A stretch of 64,000 nucleotides of DNA from Shimia sp039969785 (lineage in GTDB: Bacteria; Pseudomonadota; Alphaproteobacteria; Rhodobacterales; Rhodobacteraceae): positions 1-64,000 of the forward strand of contig NZ_JBDVNC010000036.1 in NCBI RefSeq assembly GCF_039969785.1, read 5' to 3'. The notes beneath the pieces were generated by a model, which was given only the letters and a program-made list of their open reading frames with translations, had not been told where the DNA came from and made no database searches. The position numbers and the translations under genes were made by a program. Below, one piece after another: positions 52,878-61,594 of the stretch; within the stretch, counting starts at the first letter, position 1, and every line of letters starts with the position of its first letter.

Positions 52878-53076
52878 CGTCCGCCAACACGAAAAACGAG
52901 CAAACCTGCCGCCTCAAAAATGGCACGGGCAAGACAACCATCGGCACGTTTTCGGCAAGAAAACACCCCTCACCCGGCATAACGACGCCGCACGGCCCTG
53001 CCACGCTGCTGTCTGTAAACCCGTGCAGACTGTCAGCATACGTTGACCCGACCTGCACCCCAAAAGGAGCAGTGCC

Positions 53077-53205
53077 GTGCCATATGTAAGCCCATCACAA
53101 TCCATTCCTTCCCAGCAATCTCCACGCAAGGGCGGCCCCGGAAAAGACAGACCGCAACAACCCGATCCCAAAAAACCGATTTTCACTGATTGGGCCATGA
53201 TCTGA
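53077..53205 (+). CDS. possible small proline-rich protein (42 aa)
   Basis: A GTG with AAAGGAG nine bases upstream opens a 42-residue frame: PYVSPSQSIPSQQSPRKGGP, GKDRPQQPDPKKPIF and TDWAMI. It is rich in Pro, Gln, Ser and Lys and would be disordered, ending in a short hydrophobic tip. The strong ribosome site supports translation. No family is known to me. The rest of the 370-bp gap from 52878 to 53249 shows no other feature. Confidence 0.45.
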   Translation: MPYVSPSQSIPSQQSPRKGGPGKDRPQQPDPKKPIFTDWAMI

Positions 53206-53249
53206 TTTTTGTCGGTTGAATCCGCTTATCATCCCGGTATGTTCACGGT

Positions 53250-53582
53250 ATGTCCGAACCGGTATCTTCCATTCGAAACCTTGGCCCCGCTTACGAGGAA
53301 GCCTGCGCGCGCGTCGGCATCACCTCGGCTCAGCAACTGCGCGATCTTGGCCCGGATGAAACCTATGCAAAACTTCTGCAAGCCGGAACCAAGCCGCATT
53401 TCATTGGCTATTACGTGCTGGTTATGGGGCTTCAGGGCCGCCCATGGAATGACTGCAAGGGCAAAGAAAAAGAAGCACTGCGCAAGCGCTTTGATGCAAT
53501 CAAAGCTAAATCGCACGACAAAGGCCGCTCCGATCTCGAAGCGGCCCTCAATAGAATCGGCGTTATCGAAAAACGCCGCTGA
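53250..53582 (+). CDS. TfoX C-terminal domain protein
   Basis: 110 residues: ISSIRNLGP-like opening (SSIRNLGPAYEEACARVGIT), SAQQLRDLGPDETYAKL and FIGYYVLVMGLQGRPWNDC match the TfoX/Sxy C-terminal domain, a helix-hairpin-helix fold that occurs alone in many alphaproteobacteria. The N-terminal TfoX domain is absent. A link to competence is not established for the single-domain form. Convergent with ndk. Confidence 0.88.
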   Translation: MSEPVSSIRNLGPAYEEACARVGITSAQQLRDLGPDETYAKLLQAGTKPHFIGYYVLVMGLQGRPWNDCKGKEKEALRKRFDAIKAKSHDKGRSDLEAALNRIGVIEKRR

Positions 53583-53660
53583 ACTCTGATGTGCCGAAAA
53601 TATTCCGACAATGGTCATTGATGTGTCATTGATCCGGACCGCGTGAGCGACCCGATCCGA

Positions 53661-54083
53661 TCAACCCACCAGTTCCAGACCTGAGAAGAAATACGAAATC
53701 TCAACAGCTGCCGTTTCCGGTGCGTCCGAACCGTGAACCGAGTTTTCGCCAACTGATTCAGCAAATTCAGCGCGGATGGTGCCAGCTGCTGCGTCTGCCG
53801 GGTTGGTTGCGCCCATGACTTCACGGTTTTTCGCAATGGCGCCTTCGCCTTCCAGAACCTGGCAAACAATCGGGGCAGATGCCATGAATTCGCACAATTC
53901 GTCATAAAAAGGACGCTCGGCGTGTACGGCGTAGAAAACACCAGCTTGCGCTTTGGTCAGGTGAATGCGCTTCTGAGCAACAATGCGCAGACCGGCTTCC
54001 TCGAATTTTGCATTGATCGCACCCGTCAGGTTGCGGCGGGTGGCATCGGGTTTGATGATTGAAAAGGTGCGTTCCAGCGCCAT
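53661..54083 (-). CDS. ndk: nucleoside-diphosphate kinase
   Basis: 140 residues from the ATG with GGAGA upstream; the longer open frame has no family sequence. ERTFSIIKPDATRRNLTGAI, GLRIVAQKRIHLTKAQAGVF, FMASAPIVCQVLEGEGAI, VMGATNPADAAAGTIRAEFA and NSVHGSDAPETA with phosphohistidine His117 are fully conserved. It transfers the gamma phosphate between nucleotides in the cytoplasm. Divergent from the ABC-F gene, 131 bp between starts. Confidence 0.96.
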   Translation of the reverse strand: MALERTFSIIKPDATRRNLTGAINAKFEEAGLRIVAQKRIHLTKAQAGVFYAVHAERPFYDELCEFMASAPIVCQVLEGEGAIAKNREVMGATNPADAAAGTIRAEFAESVGENSVHGSDAPETAAVEISYFFSGLELVG

Positions 54084-54214
54084 GTGAGTATCTCCATTAT
54101 CCGGGACGGGCGAAATACCCGCGCCGCGTTCAAATTTGCGCTCCGATACCATGAGATCACAGCCTTGAAAAGCGGTGATTGACGCGGCTCTCATGTTCCG
54201 TCAAACGGTCCCAC

Positions 54215-56062
54215 ATGCTCAAGATTTCAGACATCAGCTATTCCGTCGAAGGCCGCCCCCTGTTTCAGGACGCCTCCGCCACCATTCCACCGGGTCACAA
54301 AGTCGGTCTGATCGGACGCAACGGCGCCGGTAAGACCACGCTGTTCCGCCTGATCCGCGGCGAACTGGCCCTTGAGGGCGGGACAATCTCCCTGCCCCGG
54401 CGCGCCCGCATTGGCGGCGTGTCCCAAGAGGTGCCGGGCAACGAAGTGTCGTTGCTCAACACGGTGCTGGCCGCAGACACCGAACGCGCCGAACTGATGG
54501 CCGAGGCCGAAACCGCTACAGATGCGACCCGCATCGCTGATATTCAGACCCGTCTGGCGGACATCAATGCCTGGAGCGCCGAAGCCCGCGCCGGGTCTAT
54601 CCTCAAAGGTCTGGGATTTGATCACACCGAACAGCAAATGCCCTGCTCTGCCTTTTCGGGTGGCTGGCGCATGCGTGTCGCCCTGGCGGCAGTGCTGTTT
54701 TCGCAGCCTGACTATCTGTTGTTGGACGAACCGACCAACTATCTCGACCTCGAAGGCGCGCTGTGGCTGGAAAACTATCTGGTCAAATATCCCCACACCG
54801 TCCTGATCATCAGCCACGACCGAGAATTGCTGAACCGGTCTGTTGGTGCCATCCTGCATCTGGATGAACGCAAACTCACCTATTACACCGGCCCATACGA
54901 CCAGTTTGCCCGCCAACGCGCCGAACAGCGCGCAGTTCAAACCGCCGCCGCCAAGAAACAACAGGCGCAGCGTGAACATCTTCAGGCCTTTGTGGATCGT
55001 TTCAAGGCCAAGGCCAGCAAAGCCAAACAGGCCCAGTCCCGCGTGAAAATGCTGGAAAAAATGACCCCGATCACGGCACCCGAAGACGCCGCGCGCGTGG
55101 TGTTCACCTTTCCAAAACCCGAAGAGCTGTCCCCCCCGATCATCGCCATTGAAGGTGGCTCAACCGGATATGGCGAAACCGTTGTTCTGAAAAATCTGAA
55201 CCTGCGCATTGACCAGGACGACCGGATCGCGCTGCTTGGTAAAAACGGTCAGGGTAAATCTACGCTGGCCAAATTGTTGTCCAGCCGGCTGGATCCGATG
55301 AGCGGCAAGTTCACCAAGTCCAGCAAACTGCGCATCGGTTTCTTCGCTCAGCATCAGGTCAATGAACTGTATGTCGACGAGACCCCAATCCAACACCTGA
55401 TGCGCGAGCGCCCGGCGGAAGGTCAGGCCCGCTTGCGCGCCCGTCTGGCGGGTTTTGGCCTTGGGGCTGCGCAAGCTGAAACCGAAGTGGGCCGCCTGTC
55501 GGGCGGGCAAAAAGCACGCCTGTCCCTGCTGTTGGCCACACTGGATGCCCCGCATCTGCTGATCCTCGATGAGCCAACAAACCACCTTGATATCGAAAGC
55601 CGCGAAGCGTTGGTCGAAGCGCTGACCGCCTATTCAGGCGCCGTCATTCTGGTCAGCCACGACATGCACTTGCTGACCCTTGTCGCGGACCGGCTGTGGC
55701 TTGTGCAGGACGGCACCGTCAGACCGTATGAAGACGACTTGCCTGCCTATCGCAAACTGTTGCTCAGTGCCGACAAGCCTGCGGGTAAAGGCAAACAGAA
55801 AGCCGCGCCTAAAAAAGCAACGCGCGACGACATTCTGGCGCTCAAGTCCGACGTGCGAAAATGCGAACAACGCGTTGAAAAACTGAACGATATGAACGAA
55901 AAGCTAGCGAAAAAGCTGGCCGACCCAAATATCTACGAAGACGGCAAGCTGGGCGAAATGGAAGTCTGGCAACGCAAATACGCCGAAGTACGCGACGCTC
56001 AGGATCGTGCCGAGGAATTGTGGATGCGCGCGCTGGAAAAACTTGAAAAGGCGCAAGCCTGA
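54215..56062 (+). CDS. ABC-F family ATPase (Uup/YheS-like)
   Basis: 615 residues with two ABC domains and no membrane part. Domain 1: GLIGRNGAGKTTLFRLI, FSGGWRMRVALAAVL, LLLDEPTNYLDLEG. The linker (about 235-305) is charged, as in translation-factor ABC-F proteins. Domain 2: ALLGKNGQGKSTLAKLL, RLSGGQKARLSLLL, LILDEPTNHLDIES. A C-terminal coiled coil (about 535-615: LKSDVRKCEQRVEKLNDMNE) fits the Uup/YheS branch. These proteins act on ribosomes or DNA rather than in transport. Start chosen at the ATG fitting the family N-terminus (LKISDISYSVEGR). Confidence 0.93.
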   Translation: MLKISDISYSVEGRPLFQDASATIPPGHKVGLIGRNGAGKTTLFRLIRGELALEGGTISLPRRARIGGVSQEVPGNEVSLLNTVLAADTERAELMAEAETATDATRIADIQTRLADINAWSAEARAGSILKGLGFDHTEQQMPCSAFSGGWRMRVALAAVLFSQPDYLLLDEPTNYLDLEGALWLENYLVKYPHTVLIISHDRELLNRSVGAILHLDERKLTYYTGPYDQFARQRAEQRAVQTAAAKKQQAQREHLQAFVDRFKAKASKAKQAQSRVKMLEKMTPITAPEDAARVVFTFPKPEELSPPIIAIEGGSTGYGETVVLKNLNLRIDQDDRIALLGKNGQGKSTLAKLLSSRLDPMSGKFTKSSKLRIGFFAQHQVNELYVDETPIQHLMRERPAEGQARLRARLAGFGLGAAQAETEVGRLSGGQKARLSLLLATLDAPHLLILDEPTNHLDIESREALVEALTAYSGAVILVSHDMHLLTLVADRLWLVQDGTVRPYEDDLPAYRKLLLSADKPAGKGKQKAAPKKATRDDILALKSDVRKCEQRVEKLNDMNEKLAKKLADPNIYEDGKLGEMEVWQRKYAEVRDAQDRAEELWMRALEKLEKAQA

Positions 56063-56078
56063 CCGCTAGGTTATTCAG

Positions 56079-56696
56079 ATGGAAACCTCCGCCCTCATCA
56101 CTGCGTTTGTCACGTTATTTGTGATTATCGACCCAATTGGGTTGATGCCGATGTTTGTCGCGCTGACCCAGGGGGTTCCGGCAGACACGCGGCGCAAAAT
56201 TGCGATACGGGCTTGCTTTATCTCTTTTGGTCTCTTGGCGCTGTTTGCCTTCTTTGGCGAGGCCGTGCTGGGTTTCATCGGCATTTCCATGCCCGCTTTT
56301 CGCATTTCCGGCGGTGCTTTGCTGTTTCTCACGGCGCTGGATATGCTGTTTGAACGTCGCAACAAACGTCGCGAAGATCGCGCCGACGAAGATGACCACC
56401 CCGATCCATCCGTCTTTCCACTGGCCATTCCGCTGATCGCCGGGCCGGGATCCATCGCCACCGTCATTCTTTTGGCCGGGCAATACCCAGGCGTACAGTC
56501 CACCTTTCTGATCCTGGGGGTTGCCCTTGCGGTTCTTGTCGTTGTCCTCGGCTTCTTTTTGATGGCCGGGTTATTTGAGCGTCTTTTGGGGCGCACCGGC
56601 ATCACCGTGGTCACTCGATTGCTTGGTATGCTTCTGGCCGCTCTGTCGGTGCAATTCATCCTCGAAGGCCTGCGCGATTTCGGATTTGCTGCCTGA
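56079..56696 (+). CDS. MarC family integral membrane protein
   Basis: 205 residues with six predicted transmembrane helices. FVTLFVIIDPIGLMPMFVAL is the conserved first helix, FRISGGALLFLTALDML the third, and VFPLAIPLIAGPGSIATVIL the fourth with the family P-x-A-x-P-L-x-x-GPG pattern. Function remains unknown; the old link to multiple antibiotic resistance is not upheld. It starts 16 bp after the ABC-F gene and is likely co-transcribed. Confidence 0.92.
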   Translation: METSALITAFVTLFVIIDPIGLMPMFVALTQGVPADTRRKIAIRACFISFGLLALFAFFGEAVLGFIGISMPAFRISGGALLFLTALDMLFERRNKRREDRADEDDHPDPSVFPLAIPLIAGPGSIATVILLAGQYPGVQSTFLILGVALAVLVVVLGFFLMAGLFERLLGRTGITVVTRLLGMLLAALSVQFILEGLRDFGFAA

Positions 56697-56734
56697 CACT
56701 TCCTTCCTGAACGACGGCACCCTATATCTTTGTC

Positions 56735-57316
56735 ATGAGCAGTCTTGAACTTGGCAATCTTGCCTACCTCGTCCTTTTGACCTCCGCTGTGGCGTTCTGG
56801 TTTTTCGGCTCCAACCGGCAAAGCCTGGGCAAAACCATGCAACATGCTGTTTTGTGGGGACTTATCTTTCTTGGTGTGATCGCCGTCGTTGGCTTGTGGG
56901 ACGATATCCGTTCAACCGTAATACCAACGCAGTCCGTGTTTTCCGACTCTGGTCGCATAGAAATCCCACGTGGTCAGGATGGTCATTACCGCCTGACACT
57001 GGATGTGAACGACGCGCCTGTGACGTTCATTGTTGATACCGGGGCCTCAGATATTGTGCTGTCCAAATCAGACGCGCGCCGCGTTGGGTTTGACCCGGAC
57101 ACATTGCCCTATTACGGGCGCGCCATGACCGCCAATGGCGAGGTGAAAACCGCACCTGTCACCCTAAAACGTGTCGCGTTGGAAGGCATCGAGGACCACA
57201 ATGTGTCCGCGCGCATCAATGGCGGTGAGATGGGGCAATCCTTGTTGGGAATGGCCTATTTGCAGCGTTATGATCAGATCACCATCTCGGGCAATCGAAT
57301 GATCCTGACCCGTTAG
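56735..57316 (+). CDS. TIGR02281-type clan AA aspartic protease
   Basis: 193 residues. Two N-terminal membrane helices (about 8-22 and 32-50) anchor a retropepsin-like domain facing the periplasm: TFIVDTGASDIVLSKSDARR gives the active D-T-G-A, with TLKRVALEGIEDHNVSARIN and SLLGMAYLQRY, where G-M-x-Y-L replaces the usual G-M-x-F-L. A dimer would be needed for activity. The last four bases overlap the end of convergent holC. Confidence 0.9.
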   Translation: MSSLELGNLAYLVLLTSAVAFWFFGSNRQSLGKTMQHAVLWGLIFLGVIAVVGLWDDIRSTVIPTQSVFSDSGRIEIPRGQDGHYRLTLDVNDAPVTFIVDTGASDIVLSKSDARRVGFDPDTLPYYGRAMTANGEVKTAPVTLKRVALEGIEDHNVSARINGGEMGQSLLGMAYLQRYDQITISGNRMILTR

Positions 57317-57774
57317 CCGCTTTCGGCTTTCTTCTGCCAGCTTCCGCTTTCTTCGGACCAGTATTGCGCGCTGCACCCGGCATCTGTCAGGGTTTTCCAT
57401 TGAACCCGCGCCTGTTGCACCGCCTCAATGTCGTGCCCGTCAAACAGAACACAGACCCGATCCGCTGCGTTGACCTCGTCCGCCAGAACCTCTGCGCCAT
57501 CAATGGTCATGACACAGGTTGCCCCATTTGCGTTGTCCATACCTGCGCTCAACAGCACAGGTTGCAACGCATCATGTGGCCCGCCCGCCTGCCCGTGGGG
57601 CAAAAAACTCTCGTCGCCAAGCAGCCAGAGCTTTTGATCCAGCCAGTCCACCCTTTGCGGATCGCGGCCCCGGATCAATATCTTCCACCCGGCACCACGT
57701 GCCTTGTCCAACAGGCGCGGCAACGTCACTTCTAACGGTGCTTGTGTCAGATGATAGAAATAGACCGCGCCCAA
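57313..57774 (-). CDS. holC: DNA polymerase III subunit chi
   Basis: 153 residues, taking the TTG at 57774 as start, since family members begin MGAxxFYHLT and the sequence there reads LGAVYFYHLTQAPLE; an in-frame TTG eleven codons upstream would overlap pepA. GWKILIRGRDPQRVDWLDQK, LWLLGDESFLPHGQAGGPHD and ADRVCVLFDGHDIEAVQQAR match chi. It links the clamp loader to SSB. It follows pepA with almost no gap, a conserved pairing in alphaproteobacteria. Confidence 0.9.
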   Translation of the reverse strand: MGAVYFYHLTQAPLEVTLPRLLDKARGAGWKILIRGRDPQRVDWLDQKLWLLGDESFLPHGQAGGPHDALQPVLLSAGMDNANGATCVMTIDGAEVLADEVNAADRVCVLFDGHDIEAVQQARVQWKTLTDAGCSAQYWSEESGSWQKKAESG

Positions 57775-57778
57775 AACC

Positions 57779-59254
57779 CTACTCCGAAACTTCGTATTGA
57801 TCCGCAACCAACCGGTTCAACGCCATCACACCCCAGCCTGTGGCGCCTGCCGGGGCGTATGTTGTTGCCGTTTTAACGCTGGCCACGCCTGCAATATCAA
57901 GGTGAATCCACGGCATCCCATCCCGCACAAACCGGCGCAGGAATTCTGCTGCTGTCACCGACCCGGCCGGACGCCCGCCAACGTTTTTCAAATCGGCAAC
58001 CCGCGATTTCAACTGATCCGCATAAGCTTTTCCCAATGGCATACGCCACGCGCCTTCGCCTTCGGTGGCAGCAGCCTTTAGGAATTGGTTACAGATCATG
58101 TCCTCGTTGGCAAAAACACCGGCATTTGCATGCCCGAGCCCGATGATGACCGCACCGGTCAACGTCGCCAGATCAATCATGCCCGCCGGATTGAACCGTT
58201 CTTGCGCATAGTGCATCACGTCGCATAGCACCAACCGACCCTCTGCATCCGTATTGATCACTTCGATCGTGTCACCCTTCATCGATGTCACAACATCGCC
58301 AGGTCGCGTCGCACGCCCCGAGGGCATGTTTTCGACCAAACCCACAAGCCCGACAACATTGGCTTTGGCTTTGCGCAGCGCCAGTGCGCGCATCACACCC
58401 GCCACAACACCGGCCCCGCCCATATCCATGGTCATGTCTTCCATGCCCGCCGCCGGTTTCAGCGAAATCCCGCCGGTGTCAAACACCACACCTTTGCCGA
58501 CGAGAGCCAGCGGCGCGGCATTGGTTTCACCGCCATTCCACTGCATCACAACAACTTTCGACGGGCTGTCAGACCCGATCCCGACAGACAACAACGCGCC
58601 CATGCCAAGCTCGGCCAGCTTGTCTTCGTCCAGCACCTCTACGTCCAGCCCAATCGACTGCATCGCGTCCAGCCGATTGGCAAACTCAGTTGTGGTCAAA
58701 ACATTGGCCGGTTCGTTTATCAGATCGCGGGTGAAAAACACGCCCTCTGCCACGGCCAGTAATGGATCAGCGGCTGCTTTGATTTCGTCGGGTTTGGACA
58801 CCATCATGCGTACCGTGCGCGCATCCTCAGATGCCTCGGCAGTCTTGTGATCGTCAAACCCATAGTCGCGCAATGCAATGCCCATTGCGATTTCGGCGGC
58901 TTTGCGGTGGTTTCCGGCCAACACCAACAAAGGCTGTTCGCCCCGCTTCTGGGCAATCTTTGCCCCCGCCTCGCGTGCCTCCTGAAACGAACACTGGCGC
59001 GGCAAAAATACGATATCTACCGCTTCTGCGGCCATGCCCGAAGGCCATGCCATTGTAATAACGTCACCGGTATTGGCACCTTCAGATTTTGCCGCACGCA
59101 TCCGTTCGACCGCACCCCGCGTCAGCCGGTTCACCCGCCGGGCTTCCTGCCCGAGGTTACCTTCGACCGGCACCAGCACGCAAACGCGCCCTTCGGCTTC
59201 GGCAATAAGGTCCAGATTCGTTTCTTCAAAAGAAAGGCTCACCGGTTTTGACAC
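57779..59254 (-). CDS. pepA: leucyl aminopeptidase (M17)
   Basis: 491 residues from a GTG seven bases after AGGGAG, giving (M)SKPVSLSFEETNLD, the usual family start; an ATG nine codons earlier is also in frame. The catalytic part has LVGKGVVFDTGGISLKPAAG with the first metal Lys and Asp, MEDMTMDMGGAGVVAGVMRA, VGLVGLVENMPSGRATRPGD and NTDAEGRLVLCDVMHYAQ, the NTDAEGRL signature that closes the two-metal site. It removes N-terminal residues from peptides in the cytoplasm as a hexamer. Confidence 0.95.
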   Translation of the reverse strand: MSKPVSLSFEETNLDLIAEAEGRVCVLVPVEGNLGQEARRVNRLTRGAVERMRAAKSEGANTGDVITMAWPSGMAAEAVDIVFLPRQCSFQEAREAGAKIAQKRGEQPLLVLAGNHRKAAEIAMGIALRDYGFDDHKTAEASEDARTVRMMVSKPDEIKAAADPLLAVAEGVFFTRDLINEPANVLTTTEFANRLDAMQSIGLDVEVLDEDKLAELGMGALLSVGIGSDSPSKVVVMQWNGGETNAAPLALVGKGVVFDTGGISLKPAAGMEDMTMDMGGAGVVAGVMRALALRKAKANVVGLVGLVENMPSGRATRPGDVVTSMKGDTIEVINTDAEGRLVLCDVMHYAQERFNPAGMIDLATLTGAVIIGLGHANAGVFANEDMICNQFLKAAATEGEGAWRMPLGKAYADQLKSRVADLKNVGGRPAGSVTAAEFLRRFVRDGMPWIHLDIAGVASVKTATTYAPAGATGWGVMALNRLVADQYEVSE

Positions 59255-59381
59255 GCTCAAACTCCCTGTTCTGTCGGACAAGACCTATCTCGCGTCGCGC
59301 GGCTTGACCAGATAGCAGTTTTCCCAGTGTCTCATTTCCTTTAATGTCCGCTCAAAAGAAGACTTGGGGGATTCTTGAGCA

Positions 59382-60500
59382 GTGGGACGATTCGACAGAT
59401 ACATCCTGTCGCAGCTCCTGACTTTGTTTGGCTTTTTCGCACTGGTTCTGGTGTCGGTATATTGGGTCAATCGTGCGGTGTTGTTGTTTGATCAACTGAT
59501 CGCCAGCGGTCAGAATGCAACTGTATTTCTGGAACTGACCGTTCTCAGTCTGCCCAACGTCATCCGGCTTGTGCTGCCATTGGCAGTTTTTGCAGCGACC
59601 GTCTATGTCATCAACCGACTGTCCAGCGAAAGCGAACTGACCGTCATGCAAGCCACCGGTTTCAGCCCGTGGCGGCTGGCCCGGCCTGTGTTGTATTTCG
59701 GAATGATTGTCGTGGTCATGATGTCCGCGCTGACACATTATCTGGTTCCCGCCAGCCTTGTTGAGATGGAGAAAAGGCAAAAGGAAATTGCTGAAAACAT
59801 CACCGCACGGTTGCTCAGCGAAGGCACATTTCTGCACCCGGCCAAAGGGGCCACGTTCTATATCCGCGAGATTGCCCCTGACGGCGTGCTGTTGGATGTG
59901 TTTCTGTCCGACCGTCGCGCGACCGACCAGACCACAACCTACACCGCTGAAAAAGCCTATCTTGTACAGGATGAAACCGGCCCAAAGCTGGTTATGGTCA
60001 GTGGTCTGGCCCAGGTCTATGACGAAGAAGATGGTCAGCTTACTACTACTAACTTTTCCGATTTTTCTTATGATATCAGCGGGATGATAAGCCAGGACAG
60101 CGCTCAACAGCGTGAAATCAAACATCTGCCTACCATGCAGCTGGTGTTCAACAGTGCAGCTGTGGCCGAGGAGTTGTCCGTTGACCGGGGGCGTGTCGTC
60201 TATGAAGGCCATGCCCGTTTTGCGCAGTCGCTGACGGCGATTGTTTTTGCATTGATCGGTTATGCGATGTTGTTGGTCGGCGGGTATAGCCGCTTTGGTG
60301 TCTGGCGCCAGATTTTGATCGCCTTCATCGCGCTCGTCGCACTTGAAATGCTCAAGAGCGCCGTAACAGATCCCGTGCGCAGCGATCCTGACATGTGGCC
60401 GCTCATGTACTTACCTGCCGTCACAGGCACGATTTTGGTCATTGGCCTGCTATATCTCGCGTCCCACCCGATCCAATGGCGCAGAAGGTTGGCGACATGA
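59382..60500 (+). CDS. lptF: LPS export ABC transporter permease LptF
   Basis: 372 residues from a GTG. RFDRYILSQLLTLFGFFALV is the first of six helices, VYVINRLSSESELTVMQATG is the conserved coupling region, and a periplasmic beta-jellyroll (about 130-265) separates helices 3 and 4. With LptG and the LptB ATPase it extracts lipopolysaccharide from the inner membrane. Its stop overlaps the lptG start (ATGA). Divergent from pepA. Confidence 0.95.
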   Translation: MGRFDRYILSQLLTLFGFFALVLVSVYWVNRAVLLFDQLIASGQNATVFLELTVLSLPNVIRLVLPLAVFAATVYVINRLSSESELTVMQATGFSPWRLARPVLYFGMIVVVMMSALTHYLVPASLVEMEKRQKEIAENITARLLSEGTFLHPAKGATFYIREIAPDGVLLDVFLSDRRATDQTTTYTAEKAYLVQDETGPKLVMVSGLAQVYDEEDGQLTTTNFSDFSYDISGMISQDSAQQREIKHLPTMQLVFNSAAVAEELSVDRGRVVYEGHARFAQSLTAIVFALIGYAMLLVGGYSRFGVWRQILIAFIALVALEMLKSAVTDPVRSDPDMWPLMYLPAVTGTILVIGLLYLASHPIQWRRRLAT

Positions 60501-61594
60501 CAATCCACCTCTATTTTGCACGCAAGTTCATCTGGATTTTCCTGGGTCTGCTGACCGTCTTTTTCGTACTTATGGCGCTGGTTGACCTGATGGAACAATT
60601 GCGCCGTTTTGATGTCGAAGAAGTCGGGTTCGCGGCAGTCGTGTTTCTGACCTTGCTGCGTACACCAGAGGGGCTGTATCAACTTCTTCCTCTCATTATC
60701 ATCCTCTCCACAGTTGCGCTTTTTATCACCCTTGCACGCACGTCAGAGCTTGTGGTTGTCCGCGCCGCCGGGCGGTCTGCCATATTGTCATTGCTATCTC
60801 CAGTGATTGTCGCCTTGCTGATCGGCATCTTCGCGGTGACAACCTTGAACCCTGTGGTTGCTGCCACAACTGTGCGATACGACGAGTTGTCCGATGAAAT
60901 GCGCGCCGGGGGCCGCAGTGCGTTATCACTGTCCAGCGAAGGCCTTTGGCTACGTCAGGGTGGCGAACAGGGTCAGGCGGTCATTCACGCTGTCCAGACC
61001 AATCAAGACGCAACCATCTTTCAGAATGTCACCATCGTTGTTTACGCGAAAGACGGCGGTCCCATAACCCGGATTGAAGCGGAATCTGCGCGGCTTGTTG
61101 AAGGCGCCTGGGAACTGACCAACGCCAAGGCGTGGCCTCTGGTGCATGGGGTCAACGCGGAAACCAACGCCGTATCGCATGACATATTGCGCCTCAGCAG
61201 CACCTTAACCCCAGACAGAATTCGTGACAGGTTTGGCACGCCTGCGGCCATTTCAATCTGGAAACTCCCTGAATTCATTGAAGAACTCAAAGAAGCAGGT
61301 TTTTCAGCGCGTCGCCACATCGTCTGGTTTAACATGGAAATGGCACAACCCGTCTTTCTGATGGCCATGGTTTTGATCGCATCAGCCTTTACCATGCGTC
61401 ACACTCGGTTTGGCAATACTGGCGTTGCTGTTCTTGCCTCAGTCCTGATCGGGTTTGCACTCTATTTCATACGAAACTTTGCCCAGATTCTTGGGGAAAA
61501 TGGGCAGATTCCCGTTGAACTGGCGGCATGGGCGCCCCCCGTGGCCAGTGTCATGTTGGCACTCGGGTTATTGTTGCATATGGAGGACGGATGA
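60497..61594 (+). CDS. lptG: LPS export ABC transporter permease LptG
   Basis: 365 residues from the ATG overlapping the lptF stop; the frame is open further upstream inside lptF. Six helices with LARTSELVVVRAAGRSAILS as coupling region, a periplasmic jellyroll (about 120-260), and IVWFNMEMAQPVFLMAMVLI with SAFTMRHTRFGNT at the fourth helix. Partner of LptF in the LptB2FG complex. The stop overlaps the lptD start. Confidence 0.95.
   Translation: MTIHLYFARKFIWIFLGLLTVFFVLMALVDLMEQLRRFDVEEVGFAAVVFLTLLRTPEGLYQLLPLIIILSTVALFITLARTSELVVVRAAGRSAILSLLSPVIVALLIGIFAVTTLNPVVAATTVRYDELSDEMRAGGRSALSLSSEGLWLRQGGEQGQAVIHAVQTNQDATIFQNVTIVVYAKDGGPITRIEAESARLVEGAWELTNAKAWPLVHGVNAETNAVSHDILRLSSTLTPDRIRDRFGTPAAISIWKLPEFIEELKEAGFSARRHIVWFNMEMAQPVFLMAMVLIASAFTMRHTRFGNTGVAVLASVLIGFALYFIRNFAQILGENGQIPVELAAWAPPVASVMLALGLLLHMEDG

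Noticed and set aside
54227..54979. 250-codon minus-strand frame opposite the ABC-F gene
   Set aside because: Gly/Phe/Gln-rich antisense shadow of two ABC signature motifs.
56075..56845. 256-codon minus-strand frame opposite marC
   Set aside because: Low-complexity Arg/Ser/Pro-rich translation typical of antisense frames; the plus strand has a well-conserved MarC protein.
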